Source of the DNA: a virus
Direction: 5' to 3' (one strand)
Length of the DNA: 45,671 nucleotides
Virus record (IMG/VR): IMGVR_UViG_3300020055_000040
Location: 1-45,671 of that record
Part shown: piece after piece, positions 1-8,688 of the stretch
Layout of the letters: each line of letters begins with the position of its first letter
How positions within the stretch are numbered: the stretch's first letter is position 1
Notes under the pieces: model-generated
What the model was told of the DNA's origin: nothing
The model's input: the letters and a program-made list of their open reading frames with translations, nothing else
Databases searched by the model: none
Translations under genes and position numbers: made by a program

Positions 1-845
1 GAGAGTGAGTTACCAGTTGCGTTCGCATCAAATGTCTTGTTAGTGAAGGTATCTGTGGTTGCTTTACCAACCAGAGTATCAGTTGCTGCTGGTAGAGTTA
101 GTGTTGTTGTACCTGCAACTGCTGTTGCTAATACAGTAGTAGTACCAGATGTGGAACCATTAAAGATAACATCATCAACAGAAGGTGAATCTAATGTTGG
201 TGTTGTTGCAAATACGAGAGCACCGCTACCAGTTTCATCACTAATTACGCCAGCAAGTTGTGCCGATGTTGTGGCAGCAAAGAAACTTAAGTTTGAAGAA
301 GATGTTGCTACTGAGGAATCGATAGCAATTGTAAGAGTATCAGTAGCAGTTACAGTTGCATCAATACCAGTGCTTCCTGTTACTGTTAGGGTATTTCCAG
401 ATGTAATTGCTTCAGTTGTTGATCCATCACTAATATTCCAACCAGTATATCCAGCAGTCTGTGATACCCAAGAAGTATTTCCAGAACCATCTGTCTGTAG
501 AACAAATCCACTTGTTCCATCATCAGCTGGTAAAGTAAAGTTATATGATGTAGTTACTGTTGCTGGAACATCAATAGTAACTGAATTTTGGCTCGCCTGA
601 GCGTCTTTGATTGTAACACTACCAACAGAAGTGGATGCTACTGAAGCAGTTAAAAATTCATCCGTTCTTGCAGTATAAGTAGCACCGCCAACATGAACGA
701 AGGCACTTCCTTGAGAACCCACCGTACCGGAGGTGGAGAAATACATATTGGAATTAGTTGTATCTACAAATGGTTCTCCAGCCAAACCAATTGCTCCAGA
801 TGGGGCTGCTGTACCCCTACGAATTTGTAAACGTGGTGCTGCCAT
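1..845 (-). CDS. Tail fibre protein, N-terminal part (runs off left edge)
   Basis: This reading frame starts at an ATG (843-845), stays open for 281 codons and leaves the window, so its C-terminus is missing. The N-terminus reads MAAPRLQIRRGTAAPSGA, an opening I associate with cyanophage tail-fibre and appendage proteins. It continues with low-complexity, Thr/Ser/Gly-rich beta-type sequence and no long hydrophobic segment. Near the window edge it carries the phrase TDTFTNKTFDANATGNS, a form of the TLTNKT repeat common in phage fibres. An AGGG lies about 12 bases before the ATG. The likely role is receptor binding or an adaptor at the distal tail. The family assignment is good; the exact fibre type and host receptor cannot be told. 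Confidence 0.8.
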   Translation of the reverse strand, partial: MAAPRLQIRRGTAAPSGAIGLAGEPFVDTTNSNMYFSTSGTVGSQGSAFVHVGGATYTARTDEFLTASVASTSVGSVTIKDAQASQNSVTIDVPATVTTSYNFTLPADDGTSGFVLQTDGSGNTSWVSQTAGYTGWNISDGSTTEAITSGNTLTVTGSTGIDATVTATDTLTIAIDSSVATSSSNLSFFAATTSAQLAGVISDETGSGALVFATTPTLDSPSVDDVIFNGSTSGTTTVLATAVAGTTTLTLPAATDTLVGKATTDTFTNKTFDANATGNSL

Positions 846-877
846 CTACTTGACCCTATAGACAATACTTCTAGTAC

Positions 878-884
878 TATTTAG
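878..884 (-). promoter_or_regulatory. Possible variant late promoter (CTAAATA) before the fibre gene
   Basis: The minus strand reads ACTAAATAGT here, 33 bases before the fibre ATG and overlapping the stop of the 91-aa gene. It differs from the T4-type late box TATAAATA at one core position. The same heptamer sits before the 123-aa gene and before the 74-aa gene at 42559. Spacing fits a late promoter, but the match is imperfect. Confidence 0.3.
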
Positions 885-1156
885 TAAGTTCCGTAGTCTA
901 TAGCATCATCATCTACCCCATCAGCACGATCTACCACTTCAAATGTTGGTACATATTCGTGCTTTTGTGTAGTAGCATTCCAAATTAGAACATAATTATC
1001 TGCTCTATTTGTTGCATCCACATCATCTAGATTTGCTAGATTTGCTTCTAGTATGCTAGGGGCATCATCAACTTCAACAATTTTTTTCCTTTCTGTTCTA
1101 GGGAATGTTACATTATACTTGCTAGTACTACTGAGTGTGACTTGATACTTACTCAT
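881..1156 (-). CDS. Small structural-cluster protein, 91 aa, function unknown
   Basis: The gene starts at an ATG that overlaps the stop of the 123-aa gene by four bases (ATGA), which supports both the start and translational coupling. The product is acidic. The N-terminus has a repeated beta-like phrase (YQVTLSSTS, YNVTFPRT). The middle carries NLDDVDATNRADNYVLIWN, which resembles the LxDLxDVD...LxWN motif that recurs in phage tail-fibre and neck-appendage proteins. It contains no signal peptide or membrane segment. Its position directly before the fibre gene suggests a small fibre-associated or chaperone-like component. That role is inference from position only. Confidence 0.7.
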   Translation of the reverse strand: MSKYQVTLSSTSKYNVTFPRTERKKIVEVDDAPSILEANLANLDDVDATNRADNYVLIWNATTQKHEYVPTFEVVDRADGVDDDAIDYGTY

Positions 1157-1524
1157 AGAACTCCTGGATTAACAGTTAGAACTCCTTCAAATACTTTATC
1201 TTTTGAACCCCCACCTGATGTGATGAACACATTGTAGACATAACGACCAGCCTTCAAACTTGCTGTTGATGGTTGGTTTGTTCCTACAACTGTGATGTTT
1301 CTAGATAAAGACAAAGCAATCAGTCCCTGAGTTGGATTTGCACCAGACCCAGAGACATCAAAACTATACTTTGGTTTGCTTGAGGTAAAACTTCTAGCGA
1401 AGTATGCCTCAATGGTATAGGAAGACAAATCAATGTAATCCCCGTTCTCATCACGGAGATTAAACTCTACACTAAAATCTGTTCCCTGTTCTACGGTCAG
1501 ATTAATTGGTACTGCAGTTGCCAT
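1153..1524 (-). CDS. Small beta-rich virion-cluster protein, 123 aa
   Basis: The protein starts at an ATG and begins with short beta-type sequence (VPINLTVEQGTDFSVEFNL, then an Asp/Gly turn and YTIEAYFARS). This is the pattern of a small Ig-like or BppU-N-terminal-like domain seen in several phage tail proteins. The C-terminal half (AGRYVYNVFI, then VFEGVLTVNPGVL) fits the last strands of the same fold. The whole length would be one domain. It follows a terminator-like hairpin and a CTAAATA box, so it may begin its own short unit with the 91-aa gene and the fibre gene. I recognise the type but not a named gene. Confidence 0.7.
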   Translation of the reverse strand: MATAVPINLTVEQGTDFSVEFNLRDENGDYIDLSSYTIEAYFARSFTSSKPKYSFDVSGSGANPTQGLIALSLSRNITVVGTNQPSTASLKAGRYVYNVFITSGGGSKDKVFEGVLTVNPGVL

Positions 1525-1533
1525 AGAAAATAT

Positions 1534-1560
1534 ACCCTTCCCAAACTATTTAGGAAGGGT
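1534..1560 (-). terminator. Intrinsic terminator after the 66-aa gene
   Basis: The arms ACCCTTCC and GGAAGGGT form a perfect 8-bp stem with an 11-base loop. On the minus strand the stem is followed by TATATTTTCT. It lies in the gap between the stop at 1566 and the next start at 1524, the right place to end the long structural transcript. The T-tract is interrupted, so termination may be partial. Confidence 0.65.
1547..1553 (-). promoter_or_regulatory. Possible CTAAATA late box inside the terminator loop
   Basis: The loop of the hairpin reads CTAAATAG on the minus strand and lies 23 bases before the ATG of the 123-aa gene. A late promoter here would restart transcription where the hairpin stops it. 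The one-base difference from NATAAATA keeps confidence low. Confidence 0.3.
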
Positions 1561-1565
1561 GGATA

Positions 1566-1766
1566 TTACTCTGCTGCTTCTGCCGCTGGCACTGAAGCTT
1601 CAGGTTCTGGAACCTTACCTTCCAACAAATCTAGAGTTTCCATGCCACCTACAAGTTTCGCCTTGTACTCTTTGGCGCGTTCTAGATCACTTTCGATACC
1701 TAGAATTGTATCATTAATTTTTTTTAGTTGCGCCTCAAAATTTTCACGCAATTTAGATGTTTCCAT
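1566..1766 (-). CDS. Small coiled-coil protein with acidic tail, 66 aa
   Basis: I place the start at the ATG at 1766 (METSKLRENFEAQL), seven bases after the stop of the giant upstream gene. A longer frame from a TTG at 1802 would overlap that gene by 29 bases and is less likely. Residues 1-45 are a continuous charged helix with heptad-like spacing (LRENFEAQLKKINDTILGIE), a probable coiled coil. The last 18 residues are Pro/Glu/Ala-rich and acidic (EPEASVPAAEAAE). Such small helical proteins often sit between structural genes in cyanophages, but I know no function for this one. A terminator follows the stop. Confidence 0.65.
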   Translation of the reverse strand: METSKLRENFEAQLKKINDTILGIESDLERAKEYKAKLVGGMETLDLLEGKVPEPEASVPAAEAAE

Positions 1767-1773
1767 AGTTTTA

Positions 1774-4700
1774 TCAAGCAATTTTAAATAACCATTCAGC
1801 AAATGTTTTGCCTAGAATTCTACCGAACTCACTGGTATATTTAGGGAAGACAGAAACACTATTTGGTCGAGCAAACCCTACATACTCATTAGTGAAAGTG
1901 GTGACATTATTAAATCCGGTAGATAAAGTAATTACACTTCCTGCTATATTGTTAATGGTAGCACCAGGAGCAATACCCTCACCATAAACACCAACTGTAT
2001 CAGCACCTAAACTACCAACTAGAGCAGTTAAATCACTAAAGTCTTGCCCACCAGCGATAGTAATTGTGTTTTGATTTACCGTTCCACTACAAAGTAATGG
2101 GAATCCTAACTGGAAGAATATAGCACCACCAGTTTCTCTAGCAAGACTTACATGGTCCCAACCAACAACATCAGCAGTAAGTTGCAACTGACCTGATATA
2201 GCAGTTGGGTCTAAAATATAATCTTCTGCACTTGGTTGAGTTGCCGGATTAACACCATCAGGAGTAAATTCTGTTGTGAGTGGACTAACTGTTGCGCTAC
2301 TAACAGTAGGATTTTCATCTGGATATATTTTAAGTGTTTGATTCGTAAATGGAACAAGTAAATCACTATCTACACCAATCACATAACCATCTACTCCTCC
2401 TATACTGTATGGAGTTACATCGATAATCAGTGTTCCAGCAGAGAATACATTTCCTGAACCACCATCAGTTTCAATTTCAGCACCTACTTGAGGGATGCCT
2501 CCTGTTACATCTCTTACCCTAACACTTCTACCTCCAGCTTGGTTATCTTCAAATGTAAAAGTGTTTGCTGAGTTCAATGCTTGTGTATGTACTTTATCAA
2601 CCACAGCAAAAGCTTTAATTCCTGGATTATTTGGATCATCCCAAGAGACAACTTTCAAAACTTTAGCATTTGTTCCTATTCCGGTTCCACTAACAGTTTG
2701 TCCAGCAACCACATTATCTGCCCCTGGGAAAGTTCCTGTGTTTGCTAAAGCAATAGCACCATATTCTTGTTGCCCACCAGGAACTGTAATAGGTACACCA
2801 GCTTGGAATAAACATTGAGTGTTTCCTCCACCAATATTACCAGTAAGATTTTGACTAATTTCTATAAGTCCCTGACTAGCTAAAAGTGTAGTATCTGTTA
2901 TATAACTTCCTACTGGTATTGCGGAAAGGTTATTGCTGGGATCAACTAACATACCTTCGATGAGGTCCCCATCAAATCCTGTGCGATTATTTCTATTTCT
3001 TATTTCTATAATATTAGTACCGCTATTTCCATTAATTGCTTTGGATACTTGGTTGTGATCTGTAGTACCACTAATAATATCTTTTGTAAAAGTATCATTT
3101 GTTGTATCAGCAATACCAGAAATAGCAGGCAATGAATATGTAAAACTAGTTGGTGAAACAACGAATGCTAAAGTTTGGATACCATTATAGTCATTAGAAG
3201 ATACGCCATTAATTCTTATTGTGTCTCCAGCAACAAGTCCATGTGGAGTTAAACCACTCACATCAATTCTTGCCTCTTCTGTGGATCTATTATAAGTAGC
3301 ACCAACAATGCTTAGTGTAAATGAGATTGGACTACCAGAGCGTTGATTGGAAATTTGTAATCTTATTTGAGTAGCTTCCCCACCAGTTCTTTCATCATCA
3401 GTTGTTACCAAATAATATGCTTCATCCGGTTGAACCCCAGGAAATCCCTTAAGACCACTAAATTTAATTAAATTAGTAGCAACAGTTCCATCAAGATCTG
3501 TAAATGTGTCAAAATCACCGGTTCCAACATCAACAAATTTTTCTAGTCTTCCTAGTCCATCACCACCATCAGTAATGTCGCTGGTATCTCTTGGATCTCC
3601 ACCTGGAGCGGTACTATAATTAGTCTCATCTCTTCCAGCAGAATATACTTTATATCTGAATACTGTGCTACTTAATCTGAGACTGACTTCGTTATACTCA
3701 TTAGTTCCTGGTATGTACTCTTGCTCTCTTGTCGCGGTTAAACCAACCCCACCAACTTGATTGTTTCCATCAAATATCATATCAAAATAATTTCCTGGCC
3801 ACAGTCCGTGATCTACATTAGTGGTAACTTCAAATTCTAAAGTTTCTGGAAGATAATCTATATTTGTAAACACAACCGGATTTATATTATTTTTGCCCCT
3901 AGCAATAATCGCTAATTGGTTTGAGTTGGTGATATAAAAATCATGCTTAGGTCCATCAGTAACTTCATTACCGTCATTAGAAATTTGTTTAAAGTTAATA
4001 TCTCTAACTAAAAAATCTCTAGTTTTATCTGGTTCAATAAATTCACCTGGAACTGGATCTAAATTATCATCAACTAAAGGAACATTAACATTTGATGTAT
4101 TAACAAATACAATTCTAAAGAAATCTTTTGTGTATACTCCACCAAGAACTTTAGCAAATGGATTTGTAGCTTGTCCAGTTCCGGGAATGTGATTACCTAA
4201 GTTTCCTGATGGGAATGGACTTAGGTCATAAGTGAATTGATTTGACGCAGTAACAGTAATTTCAACATTACCCACATTTAATTCTTCGCCACCAACTCTT
4301 GTAAAATTCATTCCTGAAATTTGTACGTTCTCGCCACTAGTAAATTTGTGATCTGTTGAGGTAGTTACAGTAACAGTTGGTGATGCATATGAAACTGAAT
4401 CAATAAAAACAATTTTTGGATAAGATGGATTATTTGGAGTTACATTAATATTTAAAAATAGTTCATTTTTAAATGAAGCAAAAGTATCGTTAACAACATC
4501 TGGTGATACATTGAAGATTGTACCACCACTAATATATGTTCCTGGATCAACTGCTTGATCAAATTTTAATGTACTGCCATCTATAATTTCAGCAACTTTT
4601 CTCCCATTAAAACTACCTGCAGATGTAGTTGCCACTACACCTTCTACCAAAATATCAACTGTAGTTCTACCTAACGCTGGTACAAATCCATGTGGATCTA

Positions 4701-7700
4701 CAGTTTCTACCAATACATTAGAGTTGTCAATAATTTCAGTTATCTTGATAACACAATCGTTTTCTGTTCTTTGAATTTCGTAAATAGCATTTGTAGTTCC
4801 CCCGGTAATTTCCCCAAGGTCTCCAATTTCATAACCATCTCCGGGAGTGTTGATTGATAAAGTATTGATATCAATAGAACCACCAGGAGTAGTTTCGAAG
4901 TCAAACGTTAGTGTACCATCTCCACTTCCGGTAAGAACTGTTGTGGATTGATTTGTAAATACTGAATCTGGAGTATATCCAGCACCGGTATTAGCAACTG
5001 GGTCAATAGCAGTAATTTCATATGTAGCAGTTCCACCATCAATTGTTCCGGTGTCGCCAACTTCATATGAACTACCACCGTTATTAACTGTAAGGCCACT
5101 ATTAATAATTCCACTTGCATCTGTAGTAAAATTAAAAGATAATGTACCATCTCCGTTATTGTTAAATAAATCTGGAGTAGTCGCTACGTCAGTCAAAGAT
5201 GATGATGGAGTATATCCTGTTCCTGGGTCAGTCAAGGTTGCTGATATAACTCTGTCTGATGTCAAAGCAAACGTAGGAATCCTGGAACCTCCTAACAAGT
5301 ATCCTCCAATTACTATGGATTCAGTTACTTGGAAATTTGAACCGGGATCTGTAAGTACAACATTATACAAACCGATTGGAGTTGGTGTAATTTCAAATGA
5401 CGCATCCTCTCCCTCAAAATTTCCATCTACATTAATAATATTAAATGGTCCTCCCGTACCAACTGACTGACCAGTAACTAAAAACCCTTCCTGGGAAATT
5501 TCTGTATCTCTAGTCCAAACAGCAGTGCTGATACTTGCCGGTAAGTTGAAAACTTCTACTGGAGTTAAAATATCACCTTTACCATATCCATAACCAGAAA
5601 ATGTAATTGAAGCATCAGAAGTTGCTGGAACTAATCCAGCACCAATAGCAGCTTCAGCATTGATGTCTTTAAAATTATTGGAAGGTTTTACGAAAACATT
5701 TAATCTTCTGAAGTCATTGGGGAAACAGAATGCAACTTCAGAACCGGTTATGGCACCAACTAAAGGTTTAGATAAAGTAAGTGTATATTGTCCTCCAGTC
5801 TCAGTGATAGTATTTACTTCTACCTGAGTCTTAGATGACAAAATAGATGGATTTGTCCAGTTGTCTCCAAGTGTGAAGAAGTTATCTGAAGATGGTGTGG
5901 TTATAATTTCAAGAGTCCAATTCAAACCTGCGTAAGTTGAATCGTCAATTGATTTTATTAAGAACGTCGCCTCATTCCCTACACCCACAGTACCACCTGG
6001 AGCAGCGTCAATGGTTCCAGTATCTCCTGGTTGATATCCACTTCCTCTATCAACGATTGTTGCATTGGTAATGACTCCCGCTACAACTTGAATACTAAAT
6101 TTCAAACCAGTTCCAGTTCCACTGGTGTTTGTGGTTGTAACATTACTGGCAGAGAAAGTGTCTTCGCCAGTACCATCATCATAAGTAGAACCACCATTTG
6201 TTAATAGAGTAAAATCTCTACCATCAGCACCATTCCCTTCAAAAATTTCTAAAGTATCAACAACAATTTCAGTTGAACTATTTGTTGCAATAACATTTGC
6301 AGTATATTCAATTGGATATAAAACAATTGGAAATTCTGTTCTTGGAGTTACTTCTGTTGTCCCAGGATCTAGTAAATCATTGGGAGTAGTCTCTGCATCT
6401 CTAACAGTAATAAATTCATTACTACCAACGTTAGTAGTTTTTATTCTAAATTTAATATCATCTAATCCAACTAGAGGATAAGCAAAATATGGAATGTTGG
6501 ATCCTTCTGGCAATAGAGAGAAGAAATCGCCAACAGGATACATCGAGAAAAATTGTAAAGTTCCTGTGCTCTCAGTAACTCCAATAGTAACTAATATTTC
6601 TTTCCTATCAAATCCAAGACCGGGTGGTTGGGATAAAGTAAATCCATCTCCAGTAGCGACAACACTTCTACTATCATTTAATGTTGTTGAATCAACGTAT
6701 TCAAATGTTGATTTTCTATAAAATCCTACAGGTACTGTGAGTAAAGTAGTAATGTTTAAAATATAACCACATTCGTCATAATCAGTAACGTTAGATAAAG
6801 TTCCAACATCATCAGGGAATGGAAAATAAAATTGATTATCACTAATTACTACAACATCTCTAAGACCATTAACATCAAATGGAGCATTTGTATTATTTTT
6901 AAATCTAATTCTTAACGCATCATTTGGAGAACCGAGAGCATGGTCGTAGTATGTTTGTACAACAACACTACCCGATGGAACTACAACCGTATTAATTGTC
7001 TGACCAACAGTTTCATAAAAAATATTTTCTACTGGAACTCCAACTCTTACACTGGTAACTTCACCTTTGATGGGAATAAATCCTCTAGGATCTCCTGAAA
7101 TTCCATCAGTAGTATCTTGTCTAAATGTTTGAATTTCATTCTGACAACCGTTTGATAATGAACCACCAATAACACCAATCCAATATCCACCAGCTTGATT
7201 TAAATAATCTATGGTTTCACTAACCGTATATGCTGGTGTAGATGTTCCCCTCTTTGGTCCACCACCGCCACCAGTGTCCCCTTGAGAATCAGTTGCTGAA
7301 ATATAAAGGAGTGCTGACCTACCAACAGGACTATAGTCTCCAGCAAGTCCGGTTGATCTATTAAATCCAAGAGTTTTAATTAAGTTATTGAAAGTATCTT
7401 CAGTAGCAAATGCTGGGTCCGAACCAATTAATTGTAAGGTAGTTCCTGATCCTACTGTACCACCTTCGTATAATGTTTGGAATCCATCGGGATTTACATT
7501 CTGTGTCCAACCGTTAAATGTTCCATCTTGTGTATATGAAGACCAAAAATATTTTAATCTGGTATCACCATACACATAATAATTAATTGGAGTCTTAACT
7601 GTAATTGATTCTGTTACCACTCCAGCATCAATAAACATCTGAGCAGAACTTGGAGCAGCAACTGCACCAACTGGAACAACAACATCTGTTTGTGAATCTA

Positions 7701-8682
7701 GTAATTCAAATGTCAGTGTTCCCCCACCAACAGTAGTTGTAAAATTATTAGAAACATTTACATCACCTGTGACGCTATTGTATGATATGACAATAGTTCC
7801 TGCAGGGACTCCAGTTCCAGTAACTTCTTGCCCAGAACGAATAGATCCGGATAAAACTCCAGTAACATTAACAACAGATGTTCCGGAATTGTATGAAACT
7901 GGAGAAGCAACACCACGAAGTGTTTCAATTAAAATTAATTCGTTAGTAATTTTATATAATTTTCCTGTATAAGAAACACTACTACCGTTTAGTGGATCTG
8001 AAGTTGTTGTATATGTAATTGAAGTTGATGTTACCGCATCTAAACTATATGTTCCGTTTAAAGATGTTGCACCGCCTGAATTAAGGGCATTACCAAAAAT
8101 TACAACTTTATCACCTTCGTTAAAATTATTACCTGTACTGGTCTGTGGTGAATATTCTTGGAGGTCTTCTCTAAAGTCAGTATCTAATACAACAGTCCAT
8201 GTACCATTCAAATTATCTGTAATACTGTTAACAGCATCAATTTGGATATCTTTTTCTCTTACAACACTGTATATTCTATATTGTTTTCCGCTTGATGGTG
8301 GTTGCAAAGAACCAAATGGTTCTAAGTTAGATTCGAATTCAATCAAATCTCCACTATTAAAAGTGCCGTTGGTGGGATCAATAGGAGATGAAAATGTGAC
8401 CCTAACAAAATTTTGCCTAACAATACGTTGACCCTCACTCATAGTAGTGAAAGCAAACCTATTTGATTGGACAATATTGAAACCATCAGTGTCTACTACG
8501 CCAATATTGTTTTCAATTAGAGCATCATTAAAACTAGTAACAACTGTATTATCCGCTAAGTATCCTTGAAACGGTTCAGTTCCGACAGCATCATCTGTAG
8601 CAAAAATTGCATTAACTTTTAAAGCACCCCTAAGATTAAAATTGGGGTTCTTATTGCGTAAAAAATTAACTGGTACTGCCAT
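1774..8682 (-). CDS. Giant virion structural / fibre-like protein, 2302 aa
   Basis: This open frame of 2302 codons starts at an ATG six bases after the stop of the 2918-aa gene. The sequence is Gly/Thr/Asn/Asp-rich and almost wholly beta-type, with no catalytic motif I can name. Several module types recur. One is PGxGYxxGDxGTIDGG (around 4795-4850, 4970-5090, 5197-5350 and 6010-6055). Another is HxLxxGDxxxIxG (around 3205-3245, 3775-3815 and 4323-4355). A third is a GTGVPAGT-type turn motif near residues 300 and 2260. The C-terminus (FGRILGKTFAEWLFKIA) is helical and distinct. Position after gp8 and the DUF4815 gene suggests a baseplate-attached appendage or fibre (T4 gp10-gp12 region), but I cannot equate it with one T4 gene. 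Confidence 0.8.
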   Translation of the reverse strand: MAVPVNFLRNKNPNFNLRGALKVNAIFATDDAVGTEPFQGYLADNTVVTSFNDALIENNIGVVDTDGFNIVQSNRFAFTTMSEGQRIVRQNFVRVTFSSPIDPTNGTFNSGDLIEFESNLEPFGSLQPPSSGKQYRIYSVVREKDIQIDAVNSITDNLNGTWTVVLDTDFREDLQEYSPQTSTGNNFNEGDKVVIFGNALNSGGATSLNGTYSLDAVTSTSITYTTTSDPLNGSSVSYTGKLYKITNELILIETLRGVASPVSYNSGTSVVNVTGVLSGSIRSGQEVTGTGVPAGTIVISYNSVTGDVNVSNNFTTTVGGGTLTFELLDSQTDVVVPVGAVAAPSSAQMFIDAGVVTESITVKTPINYYVYGDTRLKYFWSSYTQDGTFNGWTQNVNPDGFQTLYEGGTVGSGTTLQLIGSDPAFATEDTFNNLIKTLGFNRSTGLAGDYSPVGRSALLYISATDSQGDTGGGGGPKRGTSTPAYTVSETIDYLNQAGGYWIGVIGGSLSNGCQNEIQTFRQDTTDGISGDPRGFIPIKGEVTSVRVGVPVENIFYETVGQTINTVVVPSGSVVVQTYYDHALGSPNDALRIRFKNNTNAPFDVNGLRDVVVISDNQFYFPFPDDVGTLSNVTDYDECGYILNITTLLTVPVGFYRKSTFEYVDSTTLNDSRSVVATGDGFTLSQPPGLGFDRKEILVTIGVTESTGTLQFFSMYPVGDFFSLLPEGSNIPYFAYPLVGLDDIKFRIKTTNVGSNEFITVRDAETTPNDLLDPGTTEVTPRTEFPIVLYPIEYTANVIATNSSTEIVVDTLEIFEGNGADGRDFTLLTNGGSTYDDGTGEDTFSASNVTTTNTSGTGTGLKFSIQVVAGVITNATIVDRGSGYQPGDTGTIDAAPGGTVGVGNEATFLIKSIDDSTYAGLNWTLEIITTPSSDNFFTLGDNWTNPSILSSKTQVEVNTITETGGQYTLTLSKPLVGAITGSEVAFCFPNDFRRLNVFVKPSNNFKDINAEAAIGAGLVPATSDASITFSGYGYGKGDILTPVEVFNLPASISTAVWTRDTEISQEGFLVTGQSVGTGGPFNIINVDGNFEGEDASFEITPTPIGLYNVVLTDPGSNFQVTESIVIGGYLLGGSRIPTFALTSDRVISATLTDPGTGYTPSSSLTDVATTPDLFNNNGDGTLSFNFTTDASGIINSGLTVNNGGSSYEVGDTGTIDGGTATYEITAIDPVANTGAGYTPDSVFTNQSTTVLTGSGDGTLTFDFETTPGGSIDINTLSINTPGDGYEIGDLGEITGGTTNAIYEIQRTENDCVIKITEIIDNSNVLVETVDPHGFVPALGRTTVDILVEGVVATTSAGSFNGRKVAEIIDGSTLKFDQAVDPGTYISGGTIFNVSPDVVNDTFASFKNELFLNINVTPNNPSYPKIVFIDSVSYASPTVTVTTSTDHKFTSGENVQISGMNFTRVGGEELNVGNVEITVTASNQFTYDLSPFPSGNLGNHIPGTGQATNPFAKVLGGVYTKDFFRIVFVNTSNVNVPLVDDNLDPVPGEFIEPDKTRDFLVRDINFKQISNDGNEVTDGPKHDFYITNSNQLAIIARGKNNINPVVFTNIDYLPETLEFEVTTNVDHGLWPGNYFDMIFDGNNQVGGVGLTATREQEYIPGTNEYNEVSLRLSSTVFRYKVYSAGRDETNYSTAPGGDPRDTSDITDGGDGLGRLEKFVDVGTGDFDTFTDLDGTVATNLIKFSGLKGFPGVQPDEAYYLVTTDDERTGGEATQIRLQISNQRSGSPISFTLSIVGATYNRSTEEARIDVSGLTPHGLVAGDTIRINGVSSNDYNGIQTLAFVVSPTSFTYSLPAISGIADTTNDTFTKDIISGTTDHNQVSKAINGNSGTNIIEIRNRNNRTGFDGDLIEGMLVDPSNNLSAIPVGSYITDTTLLASQGLIEISQNLTGNIGGGNTQCLFQAGVPITVPGGQQEYGAIALANTGTFPGADNVVAGQTVSGTGIGTNAKVLKVVSWDDPNNPGIKAFAVVDKVHTQALNSANTFTFEDNQAGGRSVRVRDVTGGIPQVGAEIETDGGSGNVFSAGTLIIDVTPYSIGGVDGYVIGVDSDLLVPFTNQTLKIYPDENPTVSSATVSPLTTEFTPDGVNPATQPSAEDYILDPTAISGQLQLTADVVGWDHVSLARETGGAIFFQLGFPLLCSGTVNQNTITIAGGQDFSDLTALVGSLGADTVGVYGEGIAPGATINNIAGSVITLSTGFNNVTTFTNEYVGFARPNSVSVFPKYTSEFGRILGKTFAEWLFKIA

Positions 8683-8688
8683 TGTATA

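Noticed and set aside
37-600. A 187-codon plus-strand open frame
   Set aside because: It is antisense to the tail-fibre gene, and its Val/Ser/Thr-rich translation is what the complement of Thr/Gly/Asn-rich codons gives. No promoter or ribosome site was seen.
1767-1802. TTG-initiated extension of the 66-aa gene
   Set aside because: It would overlap the upstream gene by 29 bases; the ATG at 1766 follows the stop directly.
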